DNA of 64,000 nucleotides. Source: Lunularia cruciata. Its lineage: Eukaryota > Streptophyta > Marchantiopsida > Lunulariales > Lunulariaceae. The first letter of the stretch is position 1, and every line of letters starts with the position of its first letter. The stretch is taken from positions 16,058,001-16,122,000 of the forward strand of contig OX419757.1 in assembly GCA_948567375.1 (NCBI GenBank), given 5' to 3'. Positions 53,901 through 63,400 of this stretch are shown here, in pieces. A program made the translations under genes and the position numbers. The notes beneath the pieces are model-generated. The model saw only the letters and a program-made list of their open reading frames with translations, searched no databases and was not told where the DNA came from.

Positions 53901-55736
53901 AAGGGTGTAGATTACATGGTGATTTTGGAAGACAAGGAGGCTCTCAAAGCTTTTGAGGAGCTCAAGCAATCCCTTGTTGTAGCTCCAATTCTTGCTAAAC
54001 CTGATTGGAGTAAGCCTTTCATCCTCTACACTGATGCTTCTAATGTAGCTATAGGATGCACTCTTAGTCAATTAGACCAAGATGGGCATGATCATCCAAT
54101 AGCTTATGCTAGTAGGCAGATGGTTTCAGCAGAGAAGAACTACTCTGTCACAGAGAGAGAAGGGTTGGCAGTGATCTTTGGTCTCAAGAAGTTTAGACAC
54201 TACTTGATTGGAGGGAAAGCCACAATTGTCACGGATCACAAGGCTTTGAAGTACATCTTCAACAAGCCTAATGTTGAAGGGAGACTAGCAAGGTGGATGA
54301 TTCTCTTGTCTGAGTATGACTACACAATTGAGGATAGGCCAGGAAAGAAACATGCAAATGCTGATTTGTTATCTAGAGCCTATGATCATGATGGAGATGA
54401 GCCAGTAGATGATTCCTTCCCGGATGAGGAGCTCATGACAATCTCAGTCACTCAAGAGGTTCCAATGGAGTACAAGGAGATTGTGGATTTTGTGACAAGA
54501 GGTAACTATCCAGAAGGGATGCATGCTAGGGAGAGGAAGGCCCTTGCAGCAAGATCTAGACCTTACACAATGGTGGATGATATTCTTTTTCACCAAGGAG
54601 CAGATGGTCTACTTCAAAGAGCAGTGGGTAAGGAAGAGTCTATCCTACTCATAAAGGAGTTTCATGAAGGTTTAGTATGTGGAGGACACTTTGCAGGAAA
54701 GGTGACTGCTTTCAAGATTCTAGATGCAGGTTACCATTGGAGAGGGATTTTCAAGGATTGTCTTGATTATTGCAAAACTTGTCATGTTTGTCAAGCTTTT
54801 GCTAGAAAGTCTACATCCACTCCACCACTTAGATCAATTCCATTGCTAGGACCCTTTGAGAAGTGGGGAATTGATTTTGTAGGACCTCTCAATAGAACCC
54901 CAAGGAACAATCGGTACATTGTGGTAGTTACTGATTACCTTCCCAAGTGGGTTGAGGCTAGACCATTGAGGGACAAGAATGAAGATGAAGTGGGTAGATT
55001 TCTTTATGAACGCATTATCACTAGGTTTGGATGCCCTTTGGAGTTGGTTTCTGATAGAGGAGGAGAGTTTACAGGAAGCATTACTACAGCCATGCTACGA
55101 CATTTCTCTATCACACATAGAGTAACTACATCCTATAAGCCAAATTCCAATGGCTTGGCAGAGAGAACCAATCAGACCTTGTGCATGATGTTGGCCAAAG
55201 ATGCAGAAATGGAGGGGGCTAAACATCATTGGGACAAGAGGATTCATGCAGTTTTGTGGGAGTATAGGACAACCATGAAGACTTCCACTGGATATTCTCC
55301 ATTCCAATTGGTGTATGGTATTGAGTCTACCTTACCTATTCACTTTGATCTTCCTACCTTCCAAAGCATTCATAGGAGATTGAAGAAAGCACAAGGAAGT
55401 GATGCAGAGAAGTCAAGGAAGGATCAACTCATGGAGTTGGAAGAGGCAAGAGCAGTTGCTATGGTTCGAGTGGAGCAAGCCCAAAGGAAACAAAAGGAGA
55501 GCTATGACAAGAGGCAAGGCAAGAAGAAGGTGGAGCCTTTCAAAGAAGGTGATTGGGTAATGTTGTTTGATTCCATTCGATTCAAGAGAGTACAAAAGAA
55601 GTTTTTGCCTAAGTACTTTGGACCTTTCATAGTAGAGAAGGTGTGGGGAAATTACACTTATGATCTCAAGGAGTTGGGAGGAAGACACTTTGATAGGATT
55701 AACCATGATAAGTTGAAGATGTACCATAGAAGGTAG
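50910..55736 (+). CDS. D2 gag-pol polyprotein, intact
   Basis: It has 1608 codons from ATG at 50910 to TAG at 55734-55736, with no stop or shift. Domains by residue: gag core about 1-270, CCHC knuckle about 281-295 (CFGCGGRGHIQRNC), protease about 490-620 with VDGGSA at 501-506 (D-G-G where D-S/T-G is usual), RT about 760-960 with FIDD at 891-894, RNase H from about 1030 (LYTDAS), integrase zinc domain about 1250-1295 (HX5-7H...CX2C), core D near 1322 and 1381 and E at 1418, and the GPFIVEKVWG C-terminus near 1568. No chromodomain is present. It makes all enzymes for particle formation, reverse transcription and integration. Gag and pol share one frame, so the gag-to-pol ratio must be set after translation or by other means. 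Confidence 0.95.
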   Translation: MGKLPVFFGKDGEDVEAFVRDFKRACIGNNERRKNEWASLLPDFFEDAALTWYESEYQKRERREGEEESWETLTSALIENFLPDEIYERLMSEVTFLKQGDGEKVRVYVERVEKLESRFRIVLRKGGDDVETTMIGIGAMLTKNFVGGLRPQIRSKVRYEKPSSKVEAIKIAIRMEESLEGDESDLVVKEVVHPPQGYKYGGTFDTLVTKVAPQVVVAPILAPPPKDPLQTITEQLADLKINVVQLWEKREVDQNVGRGPRSYGNYPYRGGQPANNFNDRNCFGCGGRGHIQRNCPNSTYHGGRGYEGANRGKEGGSETQVAPNPNKGKGIASIDVVESKYEKGECSNSKGLNLELLAQEKKRARFAEDVHSSQGFTSSKDTPMSTRSTRTSTPSTTKTPRKKLGMEDFLISKQQWNYNVLEDVGSHKANITVGQLIALNPTLRKELRGDLSSTRSKKKKKAKVPVSMGVVDAKPAPWEACEYASKIDVRVNGHNIKDALVDGGSAVNAMSERLMKKLGMIPSRPSTFVVSMANKQQVRPVGVMDKVVVSVMGVQNLMTFQVLKDSSYDLLLGRPWLRAARTTDRWHKGYLRIGPSNHRVTDPVTNTTNTSHSDTPSSNYWESDSEEGASGVDTSMEEETSTEEDESESDSDVYPLCAMDFAPKPEVLKDPDKSPLTLEEIERRLSTLKYGPNVTKEEKVRFEEIFRKFIHVFAFSYKDLKEVTLEEHKIEVESHARPIRQKQRRISPPISLVVKEEIDKLKEAGFIFEVENSEWVSPIVIVKKKNGKLRVCVDYKKLNAVTKKDYYPLPFIDEILEEVAGHERYSFGDGYSGYNQIKIAPKHQQLTTFTTPWGTYAFKVMPFGLCNAPATFQRFMNKVFEPFIGKFVRDFIDDFCVYGSKEEHFEHLIKALQRLDEANASLNPEKCIFGCEEGLLLGHIISKDGIAVDPEKVRKISDLPFPSSLTKLRQFLGMVGYYRRFIFSFSNKAYALTIYMKKGVDYMVILEDKEALKAFEELKQSLVVAPILAKPDWSKPFILYTDASNVAIGCTLSQLDQDGHDHPIAYASRQMVSAEKNYSVTEREGLAVIFGLKKFRHYLIGGKATIVTDHKALKYIFNKPNVEGRLARWMILLSEYDYTIEDRPGKKHANADLLSRAYDHDGDEPVDDSFPDEELMTISVTQEVPMEYKEIVDFVTRGNYPEGMHARERKALAARSRPYTMVDDILFHQGADGLLQRAVGKEESILLIKEFHEGLVCGGHFAGKVTAFKILDAGYHWRGIFKDCLDYCKTCHVCQAFARKSTSTPPLRSIPLLGPFEKWGIDFVGPLNRTPRNNRYIVVVTDYLPKWVEARPLRDKNEDEVGRFLYERIITRFGCPLELVSDRGGEFTGSITTAMLRHFSITHRVTTSYKPNSNGLAERTNQTLCMMLAKDAEMEGAKHHWDKRIHAVLWEYRTTMKTSTGYSPFQLVYGIESTLPIHFDLPTFQSIHRRLKKAQGSDAEKSRKDQLMELEEARAVAMVRVEQAQRKQKESYDKRQGKKKVEPFKEGDWVMLFDSIRFKRVQKKFLPKYFGPFIVEKVWGNYTYDLKELGGRHFDRINHDKLKMYHRR

Positions 55737-55770
55737 AGAGACCTTCACTTTGAGGACAAAGTGAAAACTT

Positions 55771-55784
55771 AGTCCGGGGGTAAA
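55771..55784 (+). other. D2 polypurine tract
   Basis: AGTCCGGGGGTAAA lies directly before the 3' LTR. It is conserved in D1. Confidence 0.7.
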
Positions 55785-56476
55785 TGTAACACCCATTTGT
55801 GCATGTGTGTGGTATTGTGATATTTAGCTTGGTATTACAAGTACTTAAGAGATATTATTTATATAGAGATAAAGGATGGTTCTATATTAGTCATGGTTAG
55901 CTAAAGTTAGTCATAGCTAAGATAGATGGGACCTTACTTTAGAGGAAGTAGAAAAGATGAGCACCACTATTTTGGATTTTAGTGTGTTGACTTGGTATTA
56001 TTCCTAGGTGTTTGGCTTTGGGGAAAGAGTTGAGAACTCTTGGGCCCGCAAGCCTTTTTGTTTTGGATTCTTCTTTAGTCCAAGGATAGCCCATGTGAAG
56101 GAATCCTTGCTTTAGTGGTTGGGTCAAGATAAGACCACATGCTTAGGGGAATATGCCCATGTGAATGGATATTCCTTTCTACTTTTTGACTTTACTTGAC
56201 TTTTAGTCTAGTAACTTGAGTTACTACGGTAATTAGTAACTTTGGTACGTAACTATTTCACAAGTATATAAACAAGGAGTGAGGAGGTACTCATCATCCT
56301 TTCATTTGCAACTATCTCTCTCTCATTGAGTTCTCTAGTGAGCAATGTCTTGAGTCTTGGAGTGTTAGCCTTGGAGGAGTATGATGGAGTTGGGGTTCCT
56401 TGCCTTCTTAGTCCATGGTGCGCTACCATAATAGCCATCAGAGGTTCATCCTGAGTGAGAGACAGGCCGGCTCACA
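55785..56476 (+). repeat. D2 3' LTR
   Basis: It has 692 bp. I see no difference from the 5' LTR. The target duplication GTTC follows at 56477-56480. Confidence 0.95.
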
Positions 56477-56480
56477 GTTC

Positions 56481-57269
56481 GTCTTTGGATAGTAAATTCA
56501 GCCCAAAGTAGAAGTGAGCTACAAATGGTGCAAAGTAATGCAATGGCAAGCCCGTTCTCCAATTCACCACCATCTGCCTTGTTTGATGGTGAAAGCACTT
56601 CACCCAATTCACGGAAACTCCTGCAAACATCTGGTGGAAAAATATGGCCTGCTGCATGTTCACATAGGTAGTTCATTCTGGCTTGAACATGGCCATCATT
56701 GCCCCCATGATACTTCTTTGGATCGGGTCCCTGTAGGACTCCACCTTGTAGCCATTCGTGGTTCTTGGAGCAAAGAACAAATTTTGGATTTCCGCCGTCT
56801 CCTTTGCAGCATCACACTTCTGATAAAAGATGGTCCCCGTTGGTTCTCTGGCTTCTCTTCCCAATACCAACTTCCAATCCAACTCAGTCCATCGAGCCGG
56901 ATTGCCTCTCTTCCCTTCCACCTCGGGACCCTCCTCACAATTACTAGCAGCAATCTCTGCCATCACTCCCAGAAAACTGAAATTCCAGTTCCATGCTAAA
57001 AACATAATACAAAGTCTAATCAAGACTTCAATTCTCACCACTACATCTACCCTTCAAATTGCAAAACCTCTCACCGCTAGCACGTTGGCCACCTTCTTTG
57101 CCATGATTTGTTCTCTCGTTCTACGATGTTGGAAAATAAGACCCTCTCCTGGATGAGACACTCTAACTCCCTCAGGGTTTTGGAAAATCTCACTCTCGAT
57201 GGGCTTCCAAACACGCATTACTGCAGGATGACTACTCAAAGGAATTGGAAATTTACTCAGAGTATTCAA
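56481..57269 (-). pseudogene. C2 5' LTR-borne frame, N-terminal domain
   Basis: 57269-57054 reads NTLSKFPIPLSSHP then IMAKKVANVLAVRGF, homologous to the C0 start (MLSNFPLPLRSR). It ends at a TGA where C0 has Trp. 57041-56673 and 56663-56481 carry the conserved domain (FLAWNWNFSFLGV, RWTELDWKLVLG, FAPFVAHFYFGLNLL). The frame stops at D2 and its continuation is left of D2. Loss of the upstream TATA candidate here means that the 5' LTR promoter of C2 is probably weak or dead. Confidence 0.75.
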
Positions 57270-57552
57270 CTTCCCCCTGAAATGTTTCTTGAAATGTACT
57301 TTCTTGCCACGTACAGAGGTTGTTAAACGGTCTTTGTCTTTCCTACGTCTTCCAACCCAAAGATGGTGATCTTTGGACTTTTCCGACGTACTCCTCTTCC
57401 GAGTACCTCCATCATTGGATCCGATGTTAGCTTCTTCGGCTTTCCTCCGAAGTTACTTCCGTCTATTCTTTGTGCGCAATTCAACTTTCCGTGCTTACTT
57501 TGTCTCTTAACCACTACTAACCATAGAAAAACAAAAAAATGTGGGTACCACA
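56481..57552 (-). repeat. C2 5' LTR, 5' portion (right of D2)
   Basis: It is collinear with 39270-40448 of the 3' LTR apart from loss of about 115 bp near 57278, which removed the TATA candidate. The right end reads TGTGGGTACCACA, matching the C0 start in reverse, and is followed by the TAATT duplication. Confidence 0.9.
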
Positions 57553-57557
57553 TAATT

Positions 57558-57626
57558 GTTTTTTCTACTTCAAATGGCCCTTCTTATCTTAAAAACTGCC
57601 AAAACAAAAAAAATATGTGGACCACA
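57558..57626 (-). mobile_element. C1 solo LTR, terminal piece
   Basis: The stretch after the C2 target duplication ends ATATGTGGACCACA, equivalent to the C0 start in reverse. A0 pol resumes at 57627 after it. Confidence 0.7.
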
Positions 57627-58830
57627 CTCTCATTACATATAAGAAGAGTTGTTGAGGTCATAGATCTAGAGGTGGAGATATTGGTATAGGTTAGCAAGAC
57701 ATTTATGATGATGTCTTAATGATAGATTATCTTCAAGTAGTGTTATGGGTGGCATAATTGTTACCAAGGAGAGAGACTATGTTCTTCAGCAAGCTAGGCA
57801 ATTTAGATTGGAAGGAAAACACCTTCTTTGTGTATGGGAGGATGGTAGAGTGCAAGTAGTACCACTTCTATCTCAAAGACCATAGTCAGTACATCATGCT
57901 TATGAGGAGCTCGGACATTTTGGAGCATACATATAGCTTACTCCATAGTCATTATTGGTGACACAATATGCAGACCAATGTATAACAATTTTTTGCTAGA
58001 TGTGTGGTTTGTGACCAAGTTAGAGCATCATTTAATGCTCTTATGCCACAATTACACTCATTACCTATCATGGGATTGGTTACCATTGGAGTTTGGACTT
58101 TGTTGGACCTTTATCATTAATTGTGAGATATCATCAGTATGTTTTGGTTATGGTAGAGCACTTGTCCAAGTGGATTGAGTTAGTGATACTTCTTGACAAG
58201 TCTAGTGAAAGGATAACTTACTTGTTCCTAGTTTGGGTTTTAAGTCATTTTGGTGCACTAGTTGAAGTTCTGACTGATCAAGGTACTCAGTTCTTAAGGG
58301 AGTTTCAAGTCTTGTGTGACAAGCCCTTGATTGATCATTGTACTACCTCTTGTGATCACCCTGAGGTAGATGGCTTAGCAAAGAGAGTAGTTTATATGGT
58401 GACTAGAGGATTGTGTAAGTATGGTTTGCAAAGAGACCACCCAAGAGATTGGGATCTCCAGTTACCTTGGTTGGCCATGTGCTATCAATTTAGTCAAAAA
58501 GTCTTTTTAGCATCCTTTTCTCCTTACTTTCTACTATATGGATGAGATTTAGATTTACCTATAGCCATTCAATGTATGGATGAGATTTAGATTTACCTAT
58601 AGCCATTTATTGTGGTACTATAGTTTTGGACTTGGATGATCTAAATGTATGGATGAGCGCATGTCCTCAATGTGTAGAGATCTTTTTGAGAGTTATGCCA
58701 ATGGCTTTTGAGAACTTAGAGATTGCTCAACATAGGGATACCTTATGATGTGCTACTATTCAAGGAGGAGGTTATAGACCCTCAATCCATCAATTTCATC
58801 CAGATGACTATGTATATATACAACAGACTA
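57627..58830 (+). pseudogene. A0 part 3: integrase, decayed
   Basis: It is collinear with A1 25906-26675 plus 29759-30190. The linker (RVVEVID) and zinc region (HAYEELGHFG, CVVC at about 58003) come first. The core is open at 58093-58545 with MDFVGPLSLIV, VLTDQGTQFLREF and GLAKRVVYM, where Lys replaces the catalytic Glu. The tail is SPYFLLYG. There is no E insertion here, which confirms the A1 integrase join. A direct duplication of about 40 bp (TGGATGAGATTTAGATTTACC) lies at about 58538-58600. A TAG at 57883-57885 matches the A1 TAG at 26153. The copy is inactive. Confidence 0.85.
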
Positions 58831-58832
58831 CA

Positions 58833-59165
58833 TTGATGACAGTTGATGTTACTATAGGTTGCACTATCTTGAGAGTGCACAAGGTTTTTCCCTCCAAAGT
58901 CCTCATGTTGGAAAGATGTGATGGTGTTGTTTGGAAGGATCATTTGCATAATTGTGCACCATGCTACCTCCCAAACATTTATGGCACTATGGACCCAAGC
59001 TTGGCACTTGTACAAGTAGGCTTACGGTGCATATTATATGCATCTTCTAGTGGAGCTACTATTATGTTGGTGTGTGATGGTTGTTCAAGAGGATAACATA
59101 TGGCATGTTTGACTCTTCCTCTCACAGTGGTTCCGCAAGAATAGTGGTTAGGTCCTAGATGTATT
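58833..59165 (+). pseudogene. A0 PHD finger
   Basis: It reads VGLRCILYASSSG, LVCDGCSRG, TAA, HMACLTLPLTVVP, then WLGPRCI. It preserves the CDXC pair and HX2C that are partly mutated in A1. The Trp before His is TAA (59094-59096) where A1 has TGA. The final CPXC is GPXC. Upstream, CAPCYLPNIYGTMDPSLALV matches A1. Together the two copies support a PHD finger in the family's ancestor. Confidence 0.75.
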
Positions 59166-59332
59166 TGACTAATAGCTAGTTCACTCTTTATGAGATAAAG
59201 ATTTCAAAAAAAATTAACAATGGAGCTTGATAGCACATGGGCTCTTAATCTTTGCCCACTATAGGGCATATCACATACTTAGAGTGGATGGCTATCTAGA
59301 GTTAGAGGGACATAATTGCCAATTAGGAGGGC

Positions 59333-59966
59333 AATTGCTTTGGAGTTCATGTATGAGTTGTGCTTCTATATTGTATGATATTGATAGTGATGTATGCATG
59401 AAAATTGTATATAAGCACGACAATTGTCACAACATTTGTATTGCCAAAGCTAGTTTGTTTGGACATTAGAGTGGTAGTGTTGGAAATCATAGTTATTTGA
59501 TAATTTGCTCATGGACTACTTGATGGCAGCCGGATTTCATGTTAGTTCTACTAATCACATAGTGGGACCCACCATCACTTGCATCTTTTGCACCTTAAGA
59601 TGTGACATCAATGGTGCCATTAGGGTTAGAAACCTAAGTCAAGCAAAGAGATATAATTTCAAAGTGCAGCTCTAGAGAGCTCACTTCTTTGATGTTGAGC
59701 CTTTGAGTTCCTAGCTATGATGGACAAAGGTCGGCAAATGTCACCTAGAGTCTCTTAGCTAAAGTGGATGTGACTTGATTATAATCAATGCACAATTGTT
59801 GAGTGAAGGATTGAGTACAAATTTGATTTGGTGTGATTTGAGTGGAAGAATGAACTAATTAGTGTCACACTTTAGAGTTCATATTTGACTTATTTGTGAG
59901 TTGTGCTTCTATAGTATATGATGTTGATTGTGATGTATATTATGTATTAATGTATATAGGCATGAT
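59333..59966 (+). repeat. A0 3' LTR-like end
   Basis: It has the same layout as A1 30657-31318: a repeat block near 59333-59430, a middle region (CACAGTGGGACCCACCATCA near 59557), and a second block at about 59863-59966 ending GGCATGA. It is truncated at or near its end by D3. Confidence 0.6.
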
Positions 59967-60405
59967 GAACTCAAGTTACTATGCTTAAATTCAAATAAAG
60001 TCCAAAAGCCTAAAGGAATATCCAAGCACATGGCAATAATCCCATGAGTAGGTGGTCTTATCCTCACATACCAATTAAATCAAGGATTCCTTCACATGGG
60101 CTATCTTTGGACTATAGAAAAGTTTACACTAACAAGGCTTGTGAGCCCAAGAGTTCTCAACTCTTTCCTCAAAGTCAAATAACTAGGAAGAATACCAAGT
60201 CAATACACTAGAAGACAAAATAATGATGTTCACTCTTTTCCCTTCCTCTAGAATAGGGTCACTTTTATCTTAGTTAGGACTAACTCTAGCTAATCATGAC
60301 TAATGTAAAAGCTTAGCTAAACTCCACCTAGATAATATTTCTCCACTATTTGCAATACCAATTTTAATACCCCTATACAATATATATGCACCAACATATA
60401 TTATA
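59967..60405 (-). repeat. D3 3' LTR, truncated and decayed
   Basis: It aligns with the D1 LTR from ACTCAAGTTACTAG onward. About 240 bp of the left end are absent. The right end is decayed (ATATTATA where D1 has GTGTTACA) and is followed by TTTACCCTTGGACT, the polypurine-tract equivalent. Confidence 0.75.
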
Positions 60406-60439
60406 TTTACCCTTGGACTAAGTTTTCACTTCACCCTTG

Positions 60440-63400
60440 GAGTGAAGGTCCCTTTATCTTTTCTGATGCAACCTCAACTTACTATGGTTAATCCTATCAA
60501 AGTGTCTTCTTCCCAATTCCTTGAAATCATAGGTGTAATGCCCCATACCTTCTCCACAATGAAAGGTCCAAAGTACGTAGGCAAGAACTTCTTTTGCACC
60601 CTCTTGAATGAAATAGAATCAAAAAACACTACCCAATCACCTTCCTTGAAGAGCTCTACCTTCTTTTTGCCTTGCCTCTTACCATAGCTCTCCTTTTTTT
60701 TCTCTTTGGGGTTGCTCCACTTGAACCATAGCAATTGCTCTTGCTTCTTCCAATTCCATGAGTTACTCTTGCCTTGATTTCTCTACATCACCTCCTTGTG
60801 CCTTCTTCAGTTTCTTATGTATGCATTGAAAAGTAGGAAGATCAAAATGAATAAGTAAAGTAGACTCAATACTATGTACCAAATGAAATGGAGAATATTT
60901 GGTGAATATCTTCATAGTTATCCTACAATCCCACAAAACCACATGAATCCTTGTGTCCAATGATGTTTTCATCCTCTTCTTTTGCATCTTTGGCCAACAT
61001 CATGCACAAGATTTGTTTAGTTCTCTCTACCAAGCCATTGGAGTTTGTCTTATAGGAAGTAGTCACTCTATGTCTAATAGAGAAATATTTTAGCATAGCT
61101 ACAATGATATTTCTTGTAAATTCTCCTTCTCTATCAGAAACCAACTCTAAAAGCACCCAAACCTAGTGATGATATGTTCATAAAGAAATCTTTCAACCTT
61201 ATATTCATTCATTTCTCTCAATGGTCTAGCCTCAAGCCACTTGCTAAGGTAATTAGCAACTATCACAATGTACCAATTGTTCCTTGGGGTTCCATTGAGA
61301 GGAACTACAAAGTCAATTCTCCACTTCTCAAAAGTTCCTAGCAATGGAATTGATCTAGGAGGTGAAGTAGAGATGGCCATCCTAGCAAAAGCTTGAAATT
61401 TTTTTTTAAGTTTTTCAATAATCAAGATAATGCTTGAAAATTCCCCTCTAATGGTAACTTGCATCTAGAATCTTGAAAGCGGTCCCTTGTCCTACAAAGT
61501 GATCCTCACACACCAAACCATCATGAAAATCCTTCATGAGCAAGATAGACTCCTTACCCACTACTCTTCAAAGTAGACCATCTACTCCTTGATGGAAAAG
61601 AATATTTTCCACCATTGTGTAAGGTCTAGATCTTGCTACAAGGACCTTTCTTTCCTTAGTATGCATCCCATTTGAGTAGTTACCTATTGCAACAAAGTCC
61701 AAAATCTCCTTGTTCTCCATTAGAACCTCTTGAGTGATTGAACTGTCATGAGCTCTTCATTTGGGAAAGAATTATCCATTGGTTCAACTCCTTCATGATC
61801 ATATGTTTTAGATAACAACGTAGCATTGGCATGTTTCTTCCCCTGCCTATCCTCAATGGTGTAATCATACTCAGAAAAGAGTATCATCTACCTTACTAAC
61901 CTCACCTCCACATTAGACTTGTTGAAGATGTACTTCAAAGCCTTGCGATCCATGACAATGGTAGCCTTCCTTCCAATCAAGTAGCATCAAAACTTCTTGA
62001 GACCAAAAACTAAAACCAACCCTTCTCTTTTTGTGACTGACTAATTCTTCTTTGTTGAAACTATTTGCCTAGTAGCATAAGCTATTGGAAGATCATGCAC
62101 ATCTTGGTGTAATTGACTAAAAGTGCATCCTATAGCTACATTGGATGCATCAATATAAAGAATGAAAGGCTTACTCCAATCAGGTTTATCAAGGATTGGA
62201 GCCATAACAAGGGATTGCTTGAGCTCTTAAAAAACTTTGAGAGCCTCTTTATCTTCCAAAATCACTATGCATTCTACACTCTTCTTCATGTAGATGGTCA
62301 ATGCATAAACCTTATTGGAAAGTGAGAAATTGAATCTCCTATAGTACCCAACCATCCCCAAGAATTGGCATAACTTTGTTAAGCTTGAAGAGAATGGAAG
62401 CTCTAAGATTTTCCTCACAACTTTAGGATCCATTGTTATTCTATCCTTGGAAATGATATACCCCAATAGTAGACCTTCTTCAGAACATAATATGTACTTC
62501 TTTGGGTTGAATGATTGATTTGCTTCATCCAAGCGTAAAAAAACCTTGATCAAGTGCTCAAAGTGTTCATCCTTGCTCCCATAGACACAAAAGGTATCAA
62601 TGAAATCTCTCACAAAATTTCCAATCAAAGGTTTAAACATCTTGTTCATGAACCATTGAAATGTGGTTGGAGCATTACAAAGCCTAAAAGGCATGACCTT
62701 GAAAGTGTAAGTACCCCAAGGTGTGGTGAATGTGATGAGTTGTTGATGCTCTAGTGCAATCCTGATTTGGTTATAGCCATTATAACCATATCCAAAACTG
62801 TACCTCTCATTACCCACAACCTCCTCAAAGATCTCATCAATGAATGGCAAGGGATAGTAGTCCATCATGGTAACAACATTGAACTTCTTGTAACCAACAC
62901 ATACTCAAAGCTTGCTACTCTTCTTCTTCTTCTTCTTCATAATCACAATTGGAGACATCCATTCTGAATTCTCCACCTCAAAAAACTCAATCTCCTTGAG
63001 CTTATCACTCTCCTCCTTCACAACCAAAGCTATTGATAGGCTAATGTGATGTTGCTTTTGGTGGATTGGTCTTGCATGTGAGTCCATCTCTATCAGGTGC
63101 TCAGCACCTGATAGAGATGGAGTCAAGGTGACTTTCATGAGATCTTTGTAACTAAAAGCAAGCACATGGATAAACTTGTGGAAAATATCCTCAAATCTTA
63201 CCTTCTCTTCCTTGGTAAAATTTGGACCATATTTGAAGGTAGATAATCTACTCTTTATCTCCTTTAGTGTCAATGGTGATTTATTAGGATCCTTCAAAAC
63301 CTCGAGCTTAGGCACAAAGTCCATAGCACACAATAGATGCACATCTAAAATGGATTCAGATTCATCTTCATCTAAAGAGGTCTCTTCCTCCATGTTAGTG

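Larger units (their letters stand above)
48650..56476 (+). mobile_element. D2: intact, very recent Ty3/gypsy element
   Basis: Two 692-bp LTRs (48650-49341 and 55785-56476) are identical as far as I can read. They are flanked by GTTC (48646-48649 and 56477-56480) inside the C2 5' LTR, whose sequence rejoins exactly. It has an exact tRNA-Glu primer site, a small upstream zinc-knuckle ORF, an uninterrupted gag-pol of 1608 codons and a polypurine tract. All parts of an autonomous element are present, so it could be mobile. It is the last insertion in its stack. Confidence 0.95.
36762..57552 (-). mobile_element. C2: complete Ty3/gypsy element with giant ORF-bearing LTRs
   Basis: It is flanked by a perfect TAATT duplication (36757-36761 and 57553-57557). 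On the minus strand the order is 5' LTR (57552 to 46618, split by D2), tRNA-Asp primer site, gag with three zinc knuckles, protease, RT, RNase H, integrase, polypurine tract and 3' LTR (40448-36762). The internal region is only about 6.2 kb, less than the two LTRs together. The gag and pol frames are long, with few stops, most explainable by CGA-to-TGA or TGG-to-TGA changes. RT and protease (DLGSG) resemble Athila/Tat types. Confidence 0.9.
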
